The notes under the pieces: model-generated
What the model was told of the DNA's origin: nothing
Seen by the model: only the letters and a program-made list of their open reading frames with translations
Databases searched by the model: none
In this document: positions 35,634-47,184 of the stretch, in pieces
Numbering within the stretch: position 1 is the stretch's first letter
Layout of the letters: the number at the start of each line of letters is the position of its first letter
From: Pseudomonas sp. B21-056
GTDB lineage: Bacteria; Pseudomonadota; Gammaproteobacteria; Pseudomonadales; Pseudomonadaceae
Length of the DNA stretch: 64,000 bases
Direction of reading: 5' to 3'
NCBI RefSeq assembly: GCF_026016325.1
Contig: NZ_CP087203.1
Location: forward strand, 434,001 to 498,000
Translations under genes and position numbers: made by a program

Positions 35634-38600
35634 ATGAAAGCAGGTCTGTACCAACCAGATGAATTCAAGGATAACTGTGGTTTTGGCCTGATAGCCCATA
35701 TGCAGGGCGAGCCCAGCCATACCCTTTTGCAAACGGCCATTGAGGCCCTGACCTGCATGACCCACCGTGGTGGGATCAACGCCGATGGCAAGACCGGTGA
35801 CGGCTGTGGCTTGCTGATTCAAAAGCCCGATGAGTTCCTGCGTGCCATTGCCCAGGAAACGTTTGGCGTGACCCTGCCCAAGCAATATGCCGTGGGCATG
35901 GTGTTCTTCAACCAGGACCCGGTGAAGGCCCAGGCTGCTCGCGAGAACATGAACCGCGAGATCCTGGCCGCCGGCCTGCAACTGGTTGGCTGGCGCAAAG
36001 TGCCGATCGACACCAGTGTCCTCGGTAGCCTGGCCCTGGCGCGCCTGCCGCAGATCGAACAGGTGTTCATCGCCGGTGAAGGCTTGAGCGACCAGGAAAT
36101 GGCGATCAAGCTGTTCAGCTCCCGTCGTCGCTCGTCCGTGGCCAACGCCGCCGACACCGATCACTACATCTGCAGCTTTTCCAACAAGACCATCATCTAT
36201 AAAGGCCTGATGATGCCGGCGGACCTCACCGCCTTTTATCCGGACCTGAGCGACGAGCGCCTGAAAACCGCGATCTGCGTTTTCCACCAGCGCTTCTCCA
36301 CCAACACCCTGCCGAAATGGCCGCTCGCCCAGCCATTCCGCTTCCTCGCCCACAACGGCGAGATCAACACCATCACTGGCAACCGCAACTGGGCCCTGGC
36401 CCGTCGCACCAAGTTTGCCAACGACCTGATGCCGGACCTCGAAGAGCTTGGCCCGCTGGTCAACCGCGTGGGCTCGGACTCCTCGAGCATGGACAACATG
36501 CTCGAATTGATGGTGACCGGCGGCATCGACCTGTTCCGTGGCGTGCGCATGCTCGTTCCGCCGGCGTGGCAGAACGTCGAGACCATGGACCCGGACCTGC
36601 GCGCCTTCTACGAATACAACTCCATGCACATGGAGCCGTGGGACGGCCCGGCCGGTATCGTCATGACCGACGGCCGCTATGCCGTGTGCCTGCTGGACCG
36701 TAACGGTCTGCGCCCGGCGCGCTGGGTCACCACCACCAACGGTTTCATCACCCTGGCTTCGGAAATCGGCGTCTGGAACTACCAGCCCGAAGATGTCATC
36801 GCCAAGGGCCGCGTAGGCCCGGGCCAGATCTTTGCCGTGGACACCGAAACCGGCCAGATCCTCGACACCGACGCCATCGACAACCGTCTCAAGTCCCGTC
36901 ATCCGTACAAGCAATGGCTGCGCAAGAATGCCCTGCGCATCCAGGCGACCATGGAAGACAACGACCACGGTTCGGCTTTCTATGACGTCGACCAGCTCAA
37001 GCAGTACATGAAGATGTACCAGGTGACGTTCGAAGAGCGCGACCAGGTGCTGCGTCCGCTGGGTGAGCAGGGCTACGAAGCGGTCGGTTCCATGGGCGAC
37101 GACACGCCGATGGCCGTGCTGTCGCAGCGCGTGCGCACGCCTTACGATTATTTCCGCCAGCAGTTCGCCCAGGTGACCAACCCGCCGATCGACCCGCTGC
37201 GCGAAGCGATCGTGATGTCGTTGGAAATCTGCCTGGGCGCCGAGCGCAATATTTTCCAGGAGTCGCCGGAACACGCCTCGCGGGTGATCCTCAGCTCGCC
37301 GGTCATTTCCCCGGCCAAGTGGCGCTCGCTGACCAACCTCGACCGTCCGGGCTTCGCGCGTCAGGTCATCGACCTGAACTACGACGAAAGCGTCGGCCTC
37401 GAAGCGGCCATCCGCAACGTCGCCGATCAGGCTGAAGAAGCCGCGCGCGCCGGTCGCACCCAGATCGTGCTCAGCGACCGTCACATCGCACCGGGCAAGC
37501 TGCCGATCCACGCGTCGCTGGCCACCGGTGCGGTGCACCATCGCCTGACCGAAAAAGGCCTGCGTTGCGATTCCAACATCCTCGTCGAAACCGCCACCGC
37601 CCGCGATCCGCATCACTTCGCGGTGCTGATCGGTTTCGGTGCCTCGGCGGTGTATCCGTTCCTGGCCTACGAAGTGCTCGGTGACCTGATCCGTACCGGT
37701 GAAGTGCTGGGCGATCTCTACGAGGTGTTCAAGAACTATCGCCGGGGCATCACCAAGGGCCTGCTCAAGATCCTCTCGAAGATGGGCATCTCGACCATCG
37801 CCTCGTACCGCGGTGCGCAGCTGTTCGAGGCCATCGGCCTGTCCGAAGAAGTCTGTGAGCTGAGCTTCCGTGGTGTGCCGAGCCGCATCAAGGGTGCGCG
37901 TTTCGTCGACATCGAAGCCGAACAGAAAGCCCTGGCAACCGAAGCCTGGAGTCCGCGCAAGCCGATCCAGCAAGGCGGCCTGCTGAAGTTCGTCCATGGC
38001 GGCGAGTACCATGCCTACAACCCGGATGTGGTGAACACCCTGCAAGCCGCCGTGCAGCAGGGCGACTACGGCAAGTTCAAGGAATACACGTCACTGGTGG
38101 ACAACCGTCCGGTGTCGATGATCCGCGACCTGCTCAAGGTCAAGACTCTGGACACGCCGCTGGACATCAGCGAAGTGGAACCCCTGGAATCGGTGCTCAA
38201 GCGCTTCGACTCCGCCGGCATTTCCCTCGGCGCCTTGTCCCCGGAAGCCCACGAAGCCCTGGCCGAAGCCATGAACCGCCTCGGTGCGCGTTCCAACTCC
38301 GGCGAAGGTGGCGAAGATCCGGCGCGCTACGGCACCATCAAGAGTTCGAAAATCAAGCAGGTTGCCACCGGCCGCTTCGGTGTGACGCCGGAGTACCTGG
38401 TCAACGCGGAAGTGCTGCAGATCAAGGTTGCCCAGGGCGCTAAGCCCGGCGAAGGCGGCCAGTTGCCCGGCGGCAAGGTCAACGGCCTGATCGCCAAGCT
38501 GCGTTATGCAGTCCCCGGCGTGACCCTGATTTCGCCGCCGCCCCATCACGACATCTACTCGATCGAAGACTTGTCGCAACTGATCTTCGACCTCAAGCAG

Positions 38601-40082
38601 GTGAACCCGAAGGCGCTGGTCTCGGTGAAACTGGTGGCGGAAGCCGGCGTCGGCACCATCGCCGCCGGTGTGGCGAAGGCCTATGCCGACCTGATCACCA
38701 TCTCCGGCTACGATGGCGGCACCGGTGCATCGCCGCTGACCTCGATCAAGTACGCCGGCGCGCCGTGGGAACTCGGCCTGGCTGAAACCCACCAGACCCT
38801 GCGTGGCAACGACTTGCGCGGCAAGGTCCGGGTACAGACCGACGGTGGCCTGAAAACCGGCCTCGACGTGATCAAGGCAGCCATTCTCGGCGCCGAGAGC
38901 TTCGGCTTCGGCACCGCGCCGATGATCGCCCTGGGCTGCAAATACCTGCGCATCTGCCACCTGAACAACTGCGCCACCGGCGTGGCGACCCAGAACGAGA
39001 AGCTGCGCAAGGACCACTACATCGGCACCGTCGACATGGTGGTGAACTTCTTCACCTACGTGGCCGAAGAAACCCGTGAGTGGCTGGCGAAGCTGGGCGT
39101 GCGCTCCCTCGAAGAGCTGATCGGCCGTACCGATCTGCTGGACGTGATCGAAGGCCAGACCGCCAAGCAGCATCACCTGGACCTGACTCCGTTGCTGGGC
39201 AGCGACCTGATCCCGGCAGACAAGCCACAGTTCTGCGGGGTTGACCGTAACCCGCCGTTCGACAAGGGTGAACTGGCCGAGAAGATGGTCGACATGGCCG
39301 CTTCGGCGATCAACGACCTGAGCGGCGCCGAGTTCAGCCTGGATATCTGCAACTGCGACCGTTCCATCGGCGCGCGGATCTCCGGCGAAATCGCCCGCCG
39401 GCATGGCAACCAGGGCATGGCCCAGGCGCCGGTCACTTTCCGCTTCAAGGGCACTGCCGGCCAGAGCTTCGGTGTGTGGAACGCCGGTGGCCTGAACATG
39501 TACCTGGAAGGCGATGCCAACGACTACGTGGGCAAGGGCATGACCGGCGGCAAGCTGGTCATCGTTCCGCCCAAGGGCAGCGCCTACAAGACCCAGGACA
39601 GTGCGATCATCGGCAACACCTGCCTCTACGGCGCCACGGGCGGCAAGCTGTTCGCCGCCGGTACCGCGGGCGAGCGTTTTGCCGTGCGTAACTCCGGGGC
39701 CCACACCGTGGTGGAAGGCACCGGGGATCACTGCTGCGAGTACATGACCGGTGGTTTCGTCTGTGTGCTGGGCAAGACCGGTTACAACTTCGGCTCTGGC
39801 ATGACCGGCGGTTTCGCCTACGTGCTCGACCAGGACAACAGCTTCGTTGACCGGGTCAACCACGAACTGGTGGAAATCCAGCGGATCAGCGGCGAGGCGA
39901 TGGAAGCCTACCGCAGCCACCTGCAACGCGTGTTGAATGAGTACGTCGAGGAAACCGACAGCGAGTGGGGTCGTGAACTCGCGGAAAACCTCGATGACTA
40001 CGTGCGTCGTTTCTGGCTGGTCAAGCCGAAGGCTGCCAACCTGAAGTCGTTGCTTTCCAGCACCCGTGCCAACCCGCAGTGA
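35634..40082 (+). CDS. gltB: Glutamate synthase (NADPH), large subunit
   Basis: GltB converts glutamine and 2-oxoglutarate to two glutamates. The 1482-residue product starts [20 protein letters not shown]; removal of the short propeptide leaves Cys15 as the N-terminal glutaminase nucleophile. Order of domains: class II amidotransferase (about 15-430), central domain, FMN-binding synthase barrel (about 800-1200, '[16 protein letters not shown]', '[19 protein letters not shown]', 3Fe-4S cysteines in '[19 protein letters not shown]') and the C-terminal beta-helix ('[20 protein letters not shown]'). A GTG two codons earlier is open but the ATG at 35634 is standard. Confidence 0.98.
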   Translation: MKAGLYQPDEFKDNCGFGLIAHMQGEPSHTLLQTAIEALTCMTHRGGINADGKTGDGCGLLIQKPDEFLRAIAQETFGVTLPKQYAVGMVFFNQDPVKAQAARENMNREILAAGLQLVGWRKVPIDTSVLGSLALARLPQIEQVFIAGEGLSDQEMAIKLFSSRRRSSVANAADTDHYICSFSNKTIIYKGLMMPADLTAFYPDLSDERLKTAICVFHQRFSTNTLPKWPLAQPFRFLAHNGEINTITGNRNWALARRTKFANDLMPDLEELGPLVNRVGSDSSSMDNMLELMVTGGIDLFRGVRMLVPPAWQNVETMDPDLRAFYEYNSMHMEPWDGPAGIVMTDGRYAVCLLDRNGLRPARWVTTTNGFITLASEIGVWNYQPEDVIAKGRVGPGQIFAVDTETGQILDTDAIDNRLKSRHPYKQWLRKNALRIQATMEDNDHGSAFYDVDQLKQYMKMYQVTFEERDQVLRPLGEQGYEAVGSMGDDTPMAVLSQRVRTPYDYFRQQFAQVTNPPIDPLREAIVMSLEICLGAERNIFQESPEHASRVILSSPVISPAKWRSLTNLDRPGFARQVIDLNYDESVGLEAAIRNVADQAEEAARAGRTQIVLSDRHIAPGKLPIHASLATGAVHHRLTEKGLRCDSNILVETATARDPHHFAVLIGFGASAVYPFLAYEVLGDLIRTGEVLGDLYEVFKNYRRGITKGLLKILSKMGISTIASYRGAQLFEAIGLSEEVCELSFRGVPSRIKGARFVDIEAEQKALATEAWSPRKPIQQGGLLKFVHGGEYHAYNPDVVNTLQAAVQQGDYGKFKEYTSLVDNRPVSMIRDLLKVKTLDTPLDISEVEPLESVLKRFDSAGISLGALSPEAHEALAEAMNRLGARSNSGEGGEDPARYGTIKSSKIKQVATGRFGVTPEYLVNAEVLQIKVAQGAKPGEGGQLPGGKVNGLIAKLRYAVPGVTLISPPPHHDIYSIEDLSQLIFDLKQVNPKALVSVKLVAEAGVGTIAAGVAKAYADLITISGYDGGTGASPLTSIKYAGAPWELGLAETHQTLRGNDLRGKVRVQTDGGLKTGLDVIKAAILGAESFGFGTAPMIALGCKYLRICHLNNCATGVATQNEKLRKDHYIGTVDMVVNFFTYVAEETREWLAKLGVRSLEELIGRTDLLDVIEGQTAKQHHLDLTPLLGSDLIPADKPQFCGVDRNPPFDKGELAEKMVDMAASAINDLSGAEFSLDICNCDRSIGARISGEIARRHGNQGMAQAPVTFRFKGTAGQSFGVWNAGGLNMYLEGDANDYVGKGMTGGKLVIVPPKGSAYKTQDSAIIGNTCLYGATGGKLFAAGTAGERFAVRNSGAHTVVEGTGDHCCEYMTGGFVCVLGKTGYNFGSGMTGGFAYVLDQDNSFVDRVNHELVEIQRISGEAMEAYRSHLQRVLNEYVEETDSEWGRELAENLDDYVRRFWLVKPKAANLKSLLSSTRANPQ

Positions 40083-41534
<1,452 letters not shown>

Positions 41535-41596
41535 CCAGGCGCCACAAAACCCTGTGGGTCTGGATGTTTTGATATTTGACCAGGCGACACACAACC

Positions 41597-41688
41597 TTGT
41601 GGGAGCGAGCCTGCTCGCGATAGCGGTGGATCAGTCAACAGAGATGTTGAGTGTGAAGCCTTCATCGCGAGCAGGCTCGCTCCCACAT
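41597..41688. repeat. REP pair 8 (inverted doublet)
   Basis: An inverted REP pair lies 60 bp after gltD, upstream of the strong hairpin at 41731. Confidence 0.92.
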
Positions 41689-41730
41689 TGGTTTTAGGGT
41701 GTTGCACCGCGACAAATTGCCCCGATAGAT

Positions 41731-41758
41731 AAAAGGCACGGCTCTTGCCGTGCCTTTT
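41731..41758 (+). terminator. Intrinsic terminator between gltD and hemE
   Basis: Perfect 12-bp arms AAAAGGCACGGC / GCCGTGCCTTTT enclose a TCTT loop, 47 bp before the hemE ATG. It separates gltBD from hemE transcription. The T tract is only four long, so it may be incomplete or bidirectional. Confidence 0.75.
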
Positions 41759-41805
41759 GCGTCGCGCTCTGAGAAAATGCCCGCACTTTTTTTCCGGATG
41801 CCGAC

Positions 41806-42873
41806 ATGACTGCCCTGAAGAACGACCGTTTCCTTCGCGCCCTGCTCAAGCAACCCGTAGACGTCACCCCGGTGTGGATGATGCGTCAGGCCGGTCGCTA
41901 TTTGCCGGAGTACCGCGCCAGTCGTGCCAAGGCCGGCGACTTCATGAGCCTGTGCATGAATCCCCAGTTCGCCTGCGAAGTGACGCTGCAGCCGCTGGAT
42001 CGCTACCCGCAGCTGGACGCGGCGATCCTCTTCTCCGACATCCTCACCATTCCCGACGCCATGGGCCAGGGCCTGTACTTCGAGACCGGCGAAGGCCCGC
42101 GCTTCAAGAAAGTCGTCAGCACCCTGGCCGACGTCGAGGCCCTGCCGATTCCCGATCCGCAAAAAGACCTGGGCTACGTCATGGACGCGGTCAGCACCAT
42201 TCGCCGCGAACTCAACGGCCGCGTGCCGCTGATCGGTTTCTCCGGCAGCCCGTGGACCCTGGCCACCTACATGGTCGAAGGTGGTTCGTCGAAAGACTTC
42301 CGCAAGACCAAGGCCATGCTCTACGACGACCCGCAAGCCATGCACCTGTTGCTGGACAAGCTGGCGCAGTCGGTCACCTCTTACCTCAACGGCCAGATCC
42401 TGGCCGGTGCGCAAGCGGTGCAGATCTTCGACACCTGGGGCGGCAACCTGTCGGCGGCGGCGTACCAGGAGTTCTCCCTGGCCTACATGCGCAAGATTGT
42501 CAGCGGCCTGATCCGCGAGCATGAAGGCCGCAAGGTCCCGGTGATCCTGTTCACCAAGAACGGCGGCCTGTGGCTGGAAAGCATCGCCGAGGCCGGTGCC
42601 GACGCCCTGGGCCTGGACTGGACCTGCGACATCGGCAACGCTCGCGAACGCGTTGGGCACAAGGTTGCGCTGCAAGGCAACATGGACCCGACCGTGCTCT
42701 ACGCCAAGCCCGAGGCCATCCGTGCTGAAGTCGGGCGTATCCTCGCCAGCTATGGCAAGGGCAGTGGCCATGTGTTCAACCTTGGCCATGGCATTACCCC
42801 GGAAGTCGATCCGGAGCATGCCGGTGCGTTCCTGCGGGCGGTGCATGAGCTGTCGGCGCAATATCACGCCTAG
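41806..42873 (+). CDS. hemE: Uroporphyrinogen decarboxylase
   Basis: HemE removes four acetate carboxyls from uroporphyrinogen III to give coproporphyrinogen III in heme synthesis. The 355-residue product has the signature '[20 protein letters not shown]' with the substrate-binding arginines, the catalytic Asp in '[16 protein letters not shown]', '[20 protein letters not shown]' and '[10 protein letters not shown]'. A terminator follows 16 bp after the stop. Confidence 0.98.
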   Translation: MTALKNDRFLRALLKQPVDVTPVWMMRQAGRYLPEYRASRAKAGDFMSLCMNPQFACEVTLQPLDRYPQLDAAILFSDILTIPDAMGQGLYFETGEGPRFKKVVSTLADVEALPIPDPQKDLGYVMDAVSTIRRELNGRVPLIGFSGSPWTLATYMVEGGSSKDFRKTKAMLYDDPQAMHLLLDKLAQSVTSYLNGQILAGAQAVQIFDTWGGNLSAAAYQEFSLAYMRKIVSGLIREHEGRKVPVILFTKNGGLWLESIAEAGADALGLDWTCDIGNARERVGHKVALQGNMDPTVLYAKPEAIRAEVGRILASYGKGSGHVFNLGHGITPEVDPEHAGAFLRAVHELSAQYHA

Positions 42874-42889
42874 CCCAGCCCGTTAAAGC

Positions 42890-42925
42890 AGCCTGTCCGG
42901 CCCTGCGTCGGACAGGCTTTTTTTT
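42890..42925 (+). terminator. Intrinsic terminator after hemE
   Basis: Arms AGCCTGTCCG / CGGACAGGCT enclose a nine-base loop and are followed by eight T. It marks the end of the conserved core block before the accessory region. The remaining 284 bp to the next gene are A/T-richer than the surroundings and show no clear promoter or gene. Confidence 0.93.
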
Positions 42926-43209
42926 GCGTGCTGTTTATCTATTCAACATCAACTAAGCGGTTATTTTGTCCAGCGTGTTTGTTGTTTATATCGGCTGAGG
43001 TCTTTGGTGTAAGAAGTTTCATTCGTCATGTAAGAAAAATAGATTCAGAGATCCTTCCTTCTACCTAGAGAGATTTACCCTACATAGCAAACATTGGGTT
43101 TTCGATAAGGTTCTGCGCCTGAGAGGTACGGCGCTGAGCACTCCTGCGTGCCTTTCAAGATGACGGTGATCCGTCTTTCCCAATCTCGAATGACTAGTCT
43201 GGAACTTAT

Positions 43210-44676
43210 ATGAAAAGCAACTTCAACAAGAGCACGGTATTAACGGGATGTGCCTCGTCACTCGTCCTCTTGTCGACCATGATGGTGTCCCAGGGGGCGT
43301 TCTCCCATGGCTTCCTTGAAGTACCGCCTTCGCGTGCGTTGCTGTGCCAGAAAGGTGAAAACAAGAACTGCGGTGGCGCGCAATACGAGCCCCAGAGCAC
43401 GGGTGAAACCTTCAAGGGCTTTCCCAACGGAGCGGGCGGCGCACCTCTGCAAGGGCCCATTGACGGAAAAATTGCCAGCGGTGGTCACCCGCTGTTTTCC
43501 GCCCTTGATGCGCAGTCGGCCACGCGCTGGCACCTGACTGAAATCCGCGACCGCAACATTGCCTTCCAATGGCAATACACTGCCGTGCACCCGGCGACCC
43601 GGCATGAGTATTTCATTACCCGCGACGGCTGGAACCCGAACGAAGCCCTCAAGCGTGCTTCGTTCGACAGTGCGCCGTTCTGCACCGTAGACGGCGGCAA
43701 CCAGACCCCGAAACCGGGTGCCAGGCACCACTGCCTCATACCCGACAGCAAGTCGGGACATCATGTGATCCTGGCGGTCTGGACGGTGGGTGATACCGAC
43801 AACGCGTTCTACGACCCGGCGGATGTGAACATCCTCGTCGAAGCCGCACTGCCGGGTGGCTGGTCGCCGGTGGGCAGCATTGCATCGTCGACCCCACTGC
43901 TGGCGGGCGACAAGGTCAAGGCGCGGGCGTTCTCCGCCACCGGCGAAAATCCCCAGTACAGCGTGGCTATCAGCATTGACTCCGCCGAGGAAGGCAGGCC
44001 TGAGAACTGGTCGTTCAAACTGGCCGAAGCCATCAACGAGGCGCATCCCCTGATCCGTGCAGGTATTCGCGACGATGAGGGCAACATCACCCCGGTCCGA
44101 GGCACCAACAACCTGTACGCCCAGAAAGAAAGCGGCGTGAGCCGGTATGAAGTGCAGCTGGACATGCAGGAAGACGCCGGCGCCAGCATGACCATTGCGT
44201 CCCTGCAACCGGAATATGTACTCGACAAGGGCCGCGTCAACCTGGCGTTCGCCGCGCAGACAAACCGCCGGATGAACCTTGAAGCCACGTTGCTCGATGA
44301 GAAAAACAAGCCGGTCGGTGTCGTCAGCCAATCCGCGGGTGAAGGCAATATCGGGCTGAGCATGGATGTGCGCAGTGCTCCGGGTGCCCATACCCTGACG
44401 CTGCTGGGTACCACCGAGGACGGGCGGACCACTCGCCAGGAGACCCGCAGCGTTGTCCTGACCGGTGAGGGCGCGGATATCGAATACGACTTCGTGTTCC
44501 CTGAAAGCCTCGGTGAATACACCGCCGGTACGAAGGTGTTGCAGCCCAAGACCAACGAAGTCTTCGAGTGCAAGCCGTTCCCTGCGTCCGGTTACTGCAA
44601 GCAGTACAGCCCGACGGCGAACGGTTTCGAGCCGGGTGTCGGTGCCTCCTGGCAAAGCGCCTGGGACAAGTTGTAA
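43210..44676 (+). CDS. Secreted lytic polysaccharide monooxygenase (AA10, GbpA/CbpD-like)
   Basis: This 488-residue enzyme should oxidatively cleave chitin or a similar polysaccharide outside the cell. A long signal peptide ends GAFS, so the mature protein starts at His33 ('HGFLEVPPSRALLC'). His33 and His127 (in 'YTAVHPATRHEYFIT') would form the copper histidine brace, and Phe200 (in 'DNAFYDPADVNI') the axial position. The middle (about 220-420) holds GbpA-like beta domains, and the C-terminus (about 430-488, 'ECKPFPASGYCKQYSPTANG') looks like a CBM73 chitin-binding module with paired Cys. It lies 67 bp upstream of a full gsp operon with no terminator between, so it is a likely substrate of that system. 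Confidence 0.92.
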   Translation: MKSNFNKSTVLTGCASSLVLLSTMMVSQGAFSHGFLEVPPSRALLCQKGENKNCGGAQYEPQSTGETFKGFPNGAGGAPLQGPIDGKIASGGHPLFSALDAQSATRWHLTEIRDRNIAFQWQYTAVHPATRHEYFITRDGWNPNEALKRASFDSAPFCTVDGGNQTPKPGARHHCLIPDSKSGHHVILAVWTVGDTDNAFYDPADVNILVEAALPGGWSPVGSIASSTPLLAGDKVKARAFSATGENPQYSVAISIDSAEEGRPENWSFKLAEAINEAHPLIRAGIRDDEGNITPVRGTNNLYAQKESGVSRYEVQLDMQEDAGASMTIASLQPEYVLDKGRVNLAFAAQTNRRMNLEATLLDEKNKPVGVVSQSAGEGNIGLSMDVRSAPGAHTLTLLGTTEDGRTTRQETRSVVLTGEGADIEYDFVFPESLGEYTAGTKVLQPKTNEVFECKPFPASGYCKQYSPTANGFEPGVGASWQSAWDKL

Positions 44677-44743
44677 GTCCTGACAGGGATGGCTTCGGGC
44701 AATCCGCGGGGGTTGCCTGGGGCCTTCAAGCGAGAGCGCGGTC

Positions 44744-45259
44744 ATGCATTCAAGTTATTCCTTCGCACGGCACGTGATGTGGCTCGTGCCGCTGTTGCAT
44801 GGCCTGTTCCTGGCCGGGCAGGAGTGGCGTTTTCGCCAGGCATTGAGCCGTGAAATCCCGGCGGTCGCCGAGTCGCCGGTCGTTCCGGTTGCCAGCCGAC
44901 CCAACGTACAAGCCGTGGCGATCGTGCTCGGCCTCGTACCTGAAGGCGCCCACTCGCCCAGTGCCGAGCCGATGACCTTGCAAGCCAGTTTTGTCATCGC
45001 CCGGGGGCTGTCGCGGGCGTTGCTGGCTGACGCCGCAGGCGCACGCATCTACCGGGTGGGGGAGCGCTTGCCCAGTGGCAGCGTGCTGCGCCGGGTGGAG
45101 GCCGATCATGTGACGTTGTGGCGCAGCGGGCGTGAAGAACGCCTGGCCCTGCAACAAGAGGCAAAGCCCTGGCTGCGCCGGGTGAGCCTCGAAGCTGAGC
45201 GCCCTGCAACGGCGCAGTCCTCGCAATACATACGCCCGGTGGCCGGGCAATCAGAGTGA
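44744..45259 (+). CDS. gspC: GspC-like type II secretion protein (short, no PDZ)
   Basis: GspC connects the inner-membrane platform to the secretin. The 171-residue product has one N-terminal membrane helix (about residues 8-26, FARHVMWLVPLLHGLFLAGQ) and a homology-region domain ('IVLGLVPEG', 'SRALLADAAGARIYRVGERL', 'VEADHVTLWRSGREERLAL', about 65-145). It ends soon after, with no room for the PDZ or coiled-coil domain usual in GspC. The call rests on this domain and the position before gspD, with which it overlaps by four bases. Confidence 0.83.
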   Translation: MHSSYSFARHVMWLVPLLHGLFLAGQEWRFRQALSREIPAVAESPVVPVASRPNVQAVAIVLGLVPEGAHSPSAEPMTLQASFVIARGLSRALLADAAGARIYRVGERLPSGSVLRRVEADHVTLWRSGREERLALQQEAKPWLRRVSLEAERPATAQSSQYIRPVAGQSE

Positions 45260-47184
45260 TCGAATTGATGAACAGCTTTATCCGGGGCCGTGTCTGGCGC
45301 GCCTTGCTCTGTCTTGCCGCGTCCTGCCCGCTGATGCTTGCCGGCGTGTCGCGGGCCGAGGAAGCGCGCTGGCAACTGGCGATGAACAATGCAGAATTGC
45401 GCGACGTGGTCGAAGAAATCTCCGGGATCCTGGGCAAGACCGTGGTGCTCGATCCCAAGGTGTCGGGGCGCATCTCCGTCATGTCCCGCCAGGCACTGGA
45501 TCGCGAAGGTGTGCGCCGGTTGTTCTATTCGGTGCTCGATGCCCACGACTTCACCGTGATCGATGAAGGCGAGCGGATCCTGATCACCCCGGTCGCCGAT
45601 GCCCGGACCCGGGCCGGTGCCGGCGACATGAAAGATCCGGCGCCATCGCAGTTCGTCACCCGGGTCATCGACCTGCAATCGAGCATCGCAGCCGACGTCG
45701 CCGGGCTGATCCGCCCCCTGGTATCGGGTGGTGGCTACATCGGGCCTTCGGTTTCTTCCAACGCGCTGGTGGTGACCGACACGGCCGCCAATGTGCAGCG
45801 CATCACCCGGGTCGTGCAGCAGTTGGACGCGGGGCGCAACCGCAATCATGAGGTGGTGCAGTTGCGTCATGCCCGGGCCGGGGATATCGCGTCGATCCTG
45901 GACGCCTCCGCCGGTAAGCGCGAGGGTGACACCGCCGGTTCAGTGATCGCCGACGCGCGCGGCAATCGCCTGGTGATCATCGGCGCTCCGTTGGTGCGTC
46001 AACGCCTGGCCAAGCTGGCCCGGGCCCTGGACGTTCCGGCCACCGCGTCCCAGGACAATGCCCGGGTCATCCGCTTGCGCCACAGCGATGCCAAGCAATT
46101 GGCCGAGGTGTTGGAAGGTCTCGGGCAGGACAAGAAGGGCGCGTCGGCCCAGGCGACTCTCCGGGAAAGCGCTTCCGCCAGCCCGTTCATGATCAAGGCC
46201 GATGAAAGCCAGAATGCCCTGGTGCTGATCGCCGAACCGGCCCAGGTCCGCACCATCGAGAACATCGTCCGGGAACTGGACCAACCCCGGGCCCAGGTGC
46301 TTATCCATGCCGCCATCGTCGAGATTTCCGGAGACATTGCCGAAGCGCTGGGGGTGCAGTGGGGGATCAAGAGTGGCAGCGCGGAGGGGGTCATCAGTTT
46401 TTCGGGAACCAACACTCCGATCATCGGCGAGTTGAACCCCAAGGACGTCGATGGCGTGCTCCTGCGGTTGGGCGGCGATCGCTTCAGCGCACTGATCTCG
46501 GCCCTGGCGAGCAATACCCGCAGCAACCTGCTTTCCACCCCCAGCCTGCTGACCCTGGATAACCAGGAGGCGGAAATCATTGTCGGCAAGAACGTGCCGT
46601 TCAAGACCGGTTCCTACGCCACCAACGGCAGCGGCGCGGACAATCCCTTTACCACGGTGGAGCGCAAGGACGTCGGCATCAGCCTCAAGATCAAACCCTA
46701 TATCAACCAGGGTTCCTCCTTGCGCCTTGAGGTCCAGCAGGAAGTCTCGGACATTGCCCCGTCTGTTGCGGGCGTGGATTCGTCGGACCTGATCACCAAC
46801 AAGCGTGCCTTGAAGAGCACGATCCTGGCGGACGACGGCGAGATCATCGTCATCGGTGGCCTGATCCGCGACGATGTCCGTTCCCAGGAAAGCGGCGTGC
46901 CGTTGCTGCGCAGCATTCCGTACCTGGGCGCCCTGTTTCGCTGGACCCGCGACACCCAGACCAAAAGCAACCTGATGGTGTTCCTGCGGCCCACCATCGT
47001 GCGCGGCAAGGAAGACCTGGCGGATGTCAGTCGCCAGCGCTACGACGCGCTGCGGGAACTGAGCAAGCCGGGCTCGCGGCAGAACAATTCTCTGCTGCTG
47101 CCCCGAGATGCGCGCCAGTTGTTCGAGCCTTCCGTGGAAGCGTCGTCGGCAGATCCGTTGCCGCAGAATCGGGGTGATCTGTGA
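45256..47184 (+). CDS. gspD: GspD, type II secretion outer-membrane secretin
   Basis: GspD forms the outer-membrane channel for folded exoproteins. The 642-residue product has a signal peptide (to about residue 35), an N0 domain ('WQLAMNNAELRDVVEEISGI'), three N1-N3 repeats (about 130-370: 'DLQSSIAADVAGLIRPLVSG', 'QLRHARAGDIASILDASAG', 'RLRHSDAKQLAEVLEGLG') and the secretin core (about 385-600, 'LSTPSLLTLDNQEAEIIVGK', 'VPLLRSIPYLGALFRWTRD'). The start is GTG overlapping the gspC stop (GTGA); an ATG four codons later is possible. No pilotin gene is nearby. Confidence 0.95.
   Translation: MIELMNSFIRGRVWRALLCLAASCPLMLAGVSRAEEARWQLAMNNAELRDVVEEISGILGKTVVLDPKVSGRISVMSRQALDREGVRRLFYSVLDAHDFTVIDEGERILITPVADARTRAGAGDMKDPAPSQFVTRVIDLQSSIAADVAGLIRPLVSGGGYIGPSVSSNALVVTDTAANVQRITRVVQQLDAGRNRNHEVVQLRHARAGDIASILDASAGKREGDTAGSVIADARGNRLVIIGAPLVRQRLAKLARALDVPATASQDNARVIRLRHSDAKQLAEVLEGLGQDKKGASAQATLRESASASPFMIKADESQNALVLIAEPAQVRTIENIVRELDQPRAQVLIHAAIVEISGDIAEALGVQWGIKSGSAEGVISFSGTNTPIIGELNPKDVDGVLLRLGGDRFSALISALASNTRSNLLSTPSLLTLDNQEAEIIVGKNVPFKTGSYATNGSGADNPFTTVERKDVGISLKIKPYINQGSSLRLEVQQEVSDIAPSVAGVDSSDLITNKRALKSTILADDGEIIVIGGLIRDDVRSQESGVPLLRSIPYLGALFRWTRDTQTKSNLMVFLRPTIVRGKEDLADVSRQRYDALRELSKPGSRQNNSLLLPRDARQLFEPSVEASSADPLPQNRGDL

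Noticed and set aside
35490..39926. Long open frames on the minus strand, antisense to gltB (851 and 611 codons)
   Set aside because: Same shadow effect opposite a fully conserved glutamate synthase; no start context or domain supports them.
43161..43175. GACGG-N5-CCGTC hairpin upstream of the LPMO gene as a riboswitch or terminator
   Set aside because: The stem is only five base pairs with no T tract or recognised motif.
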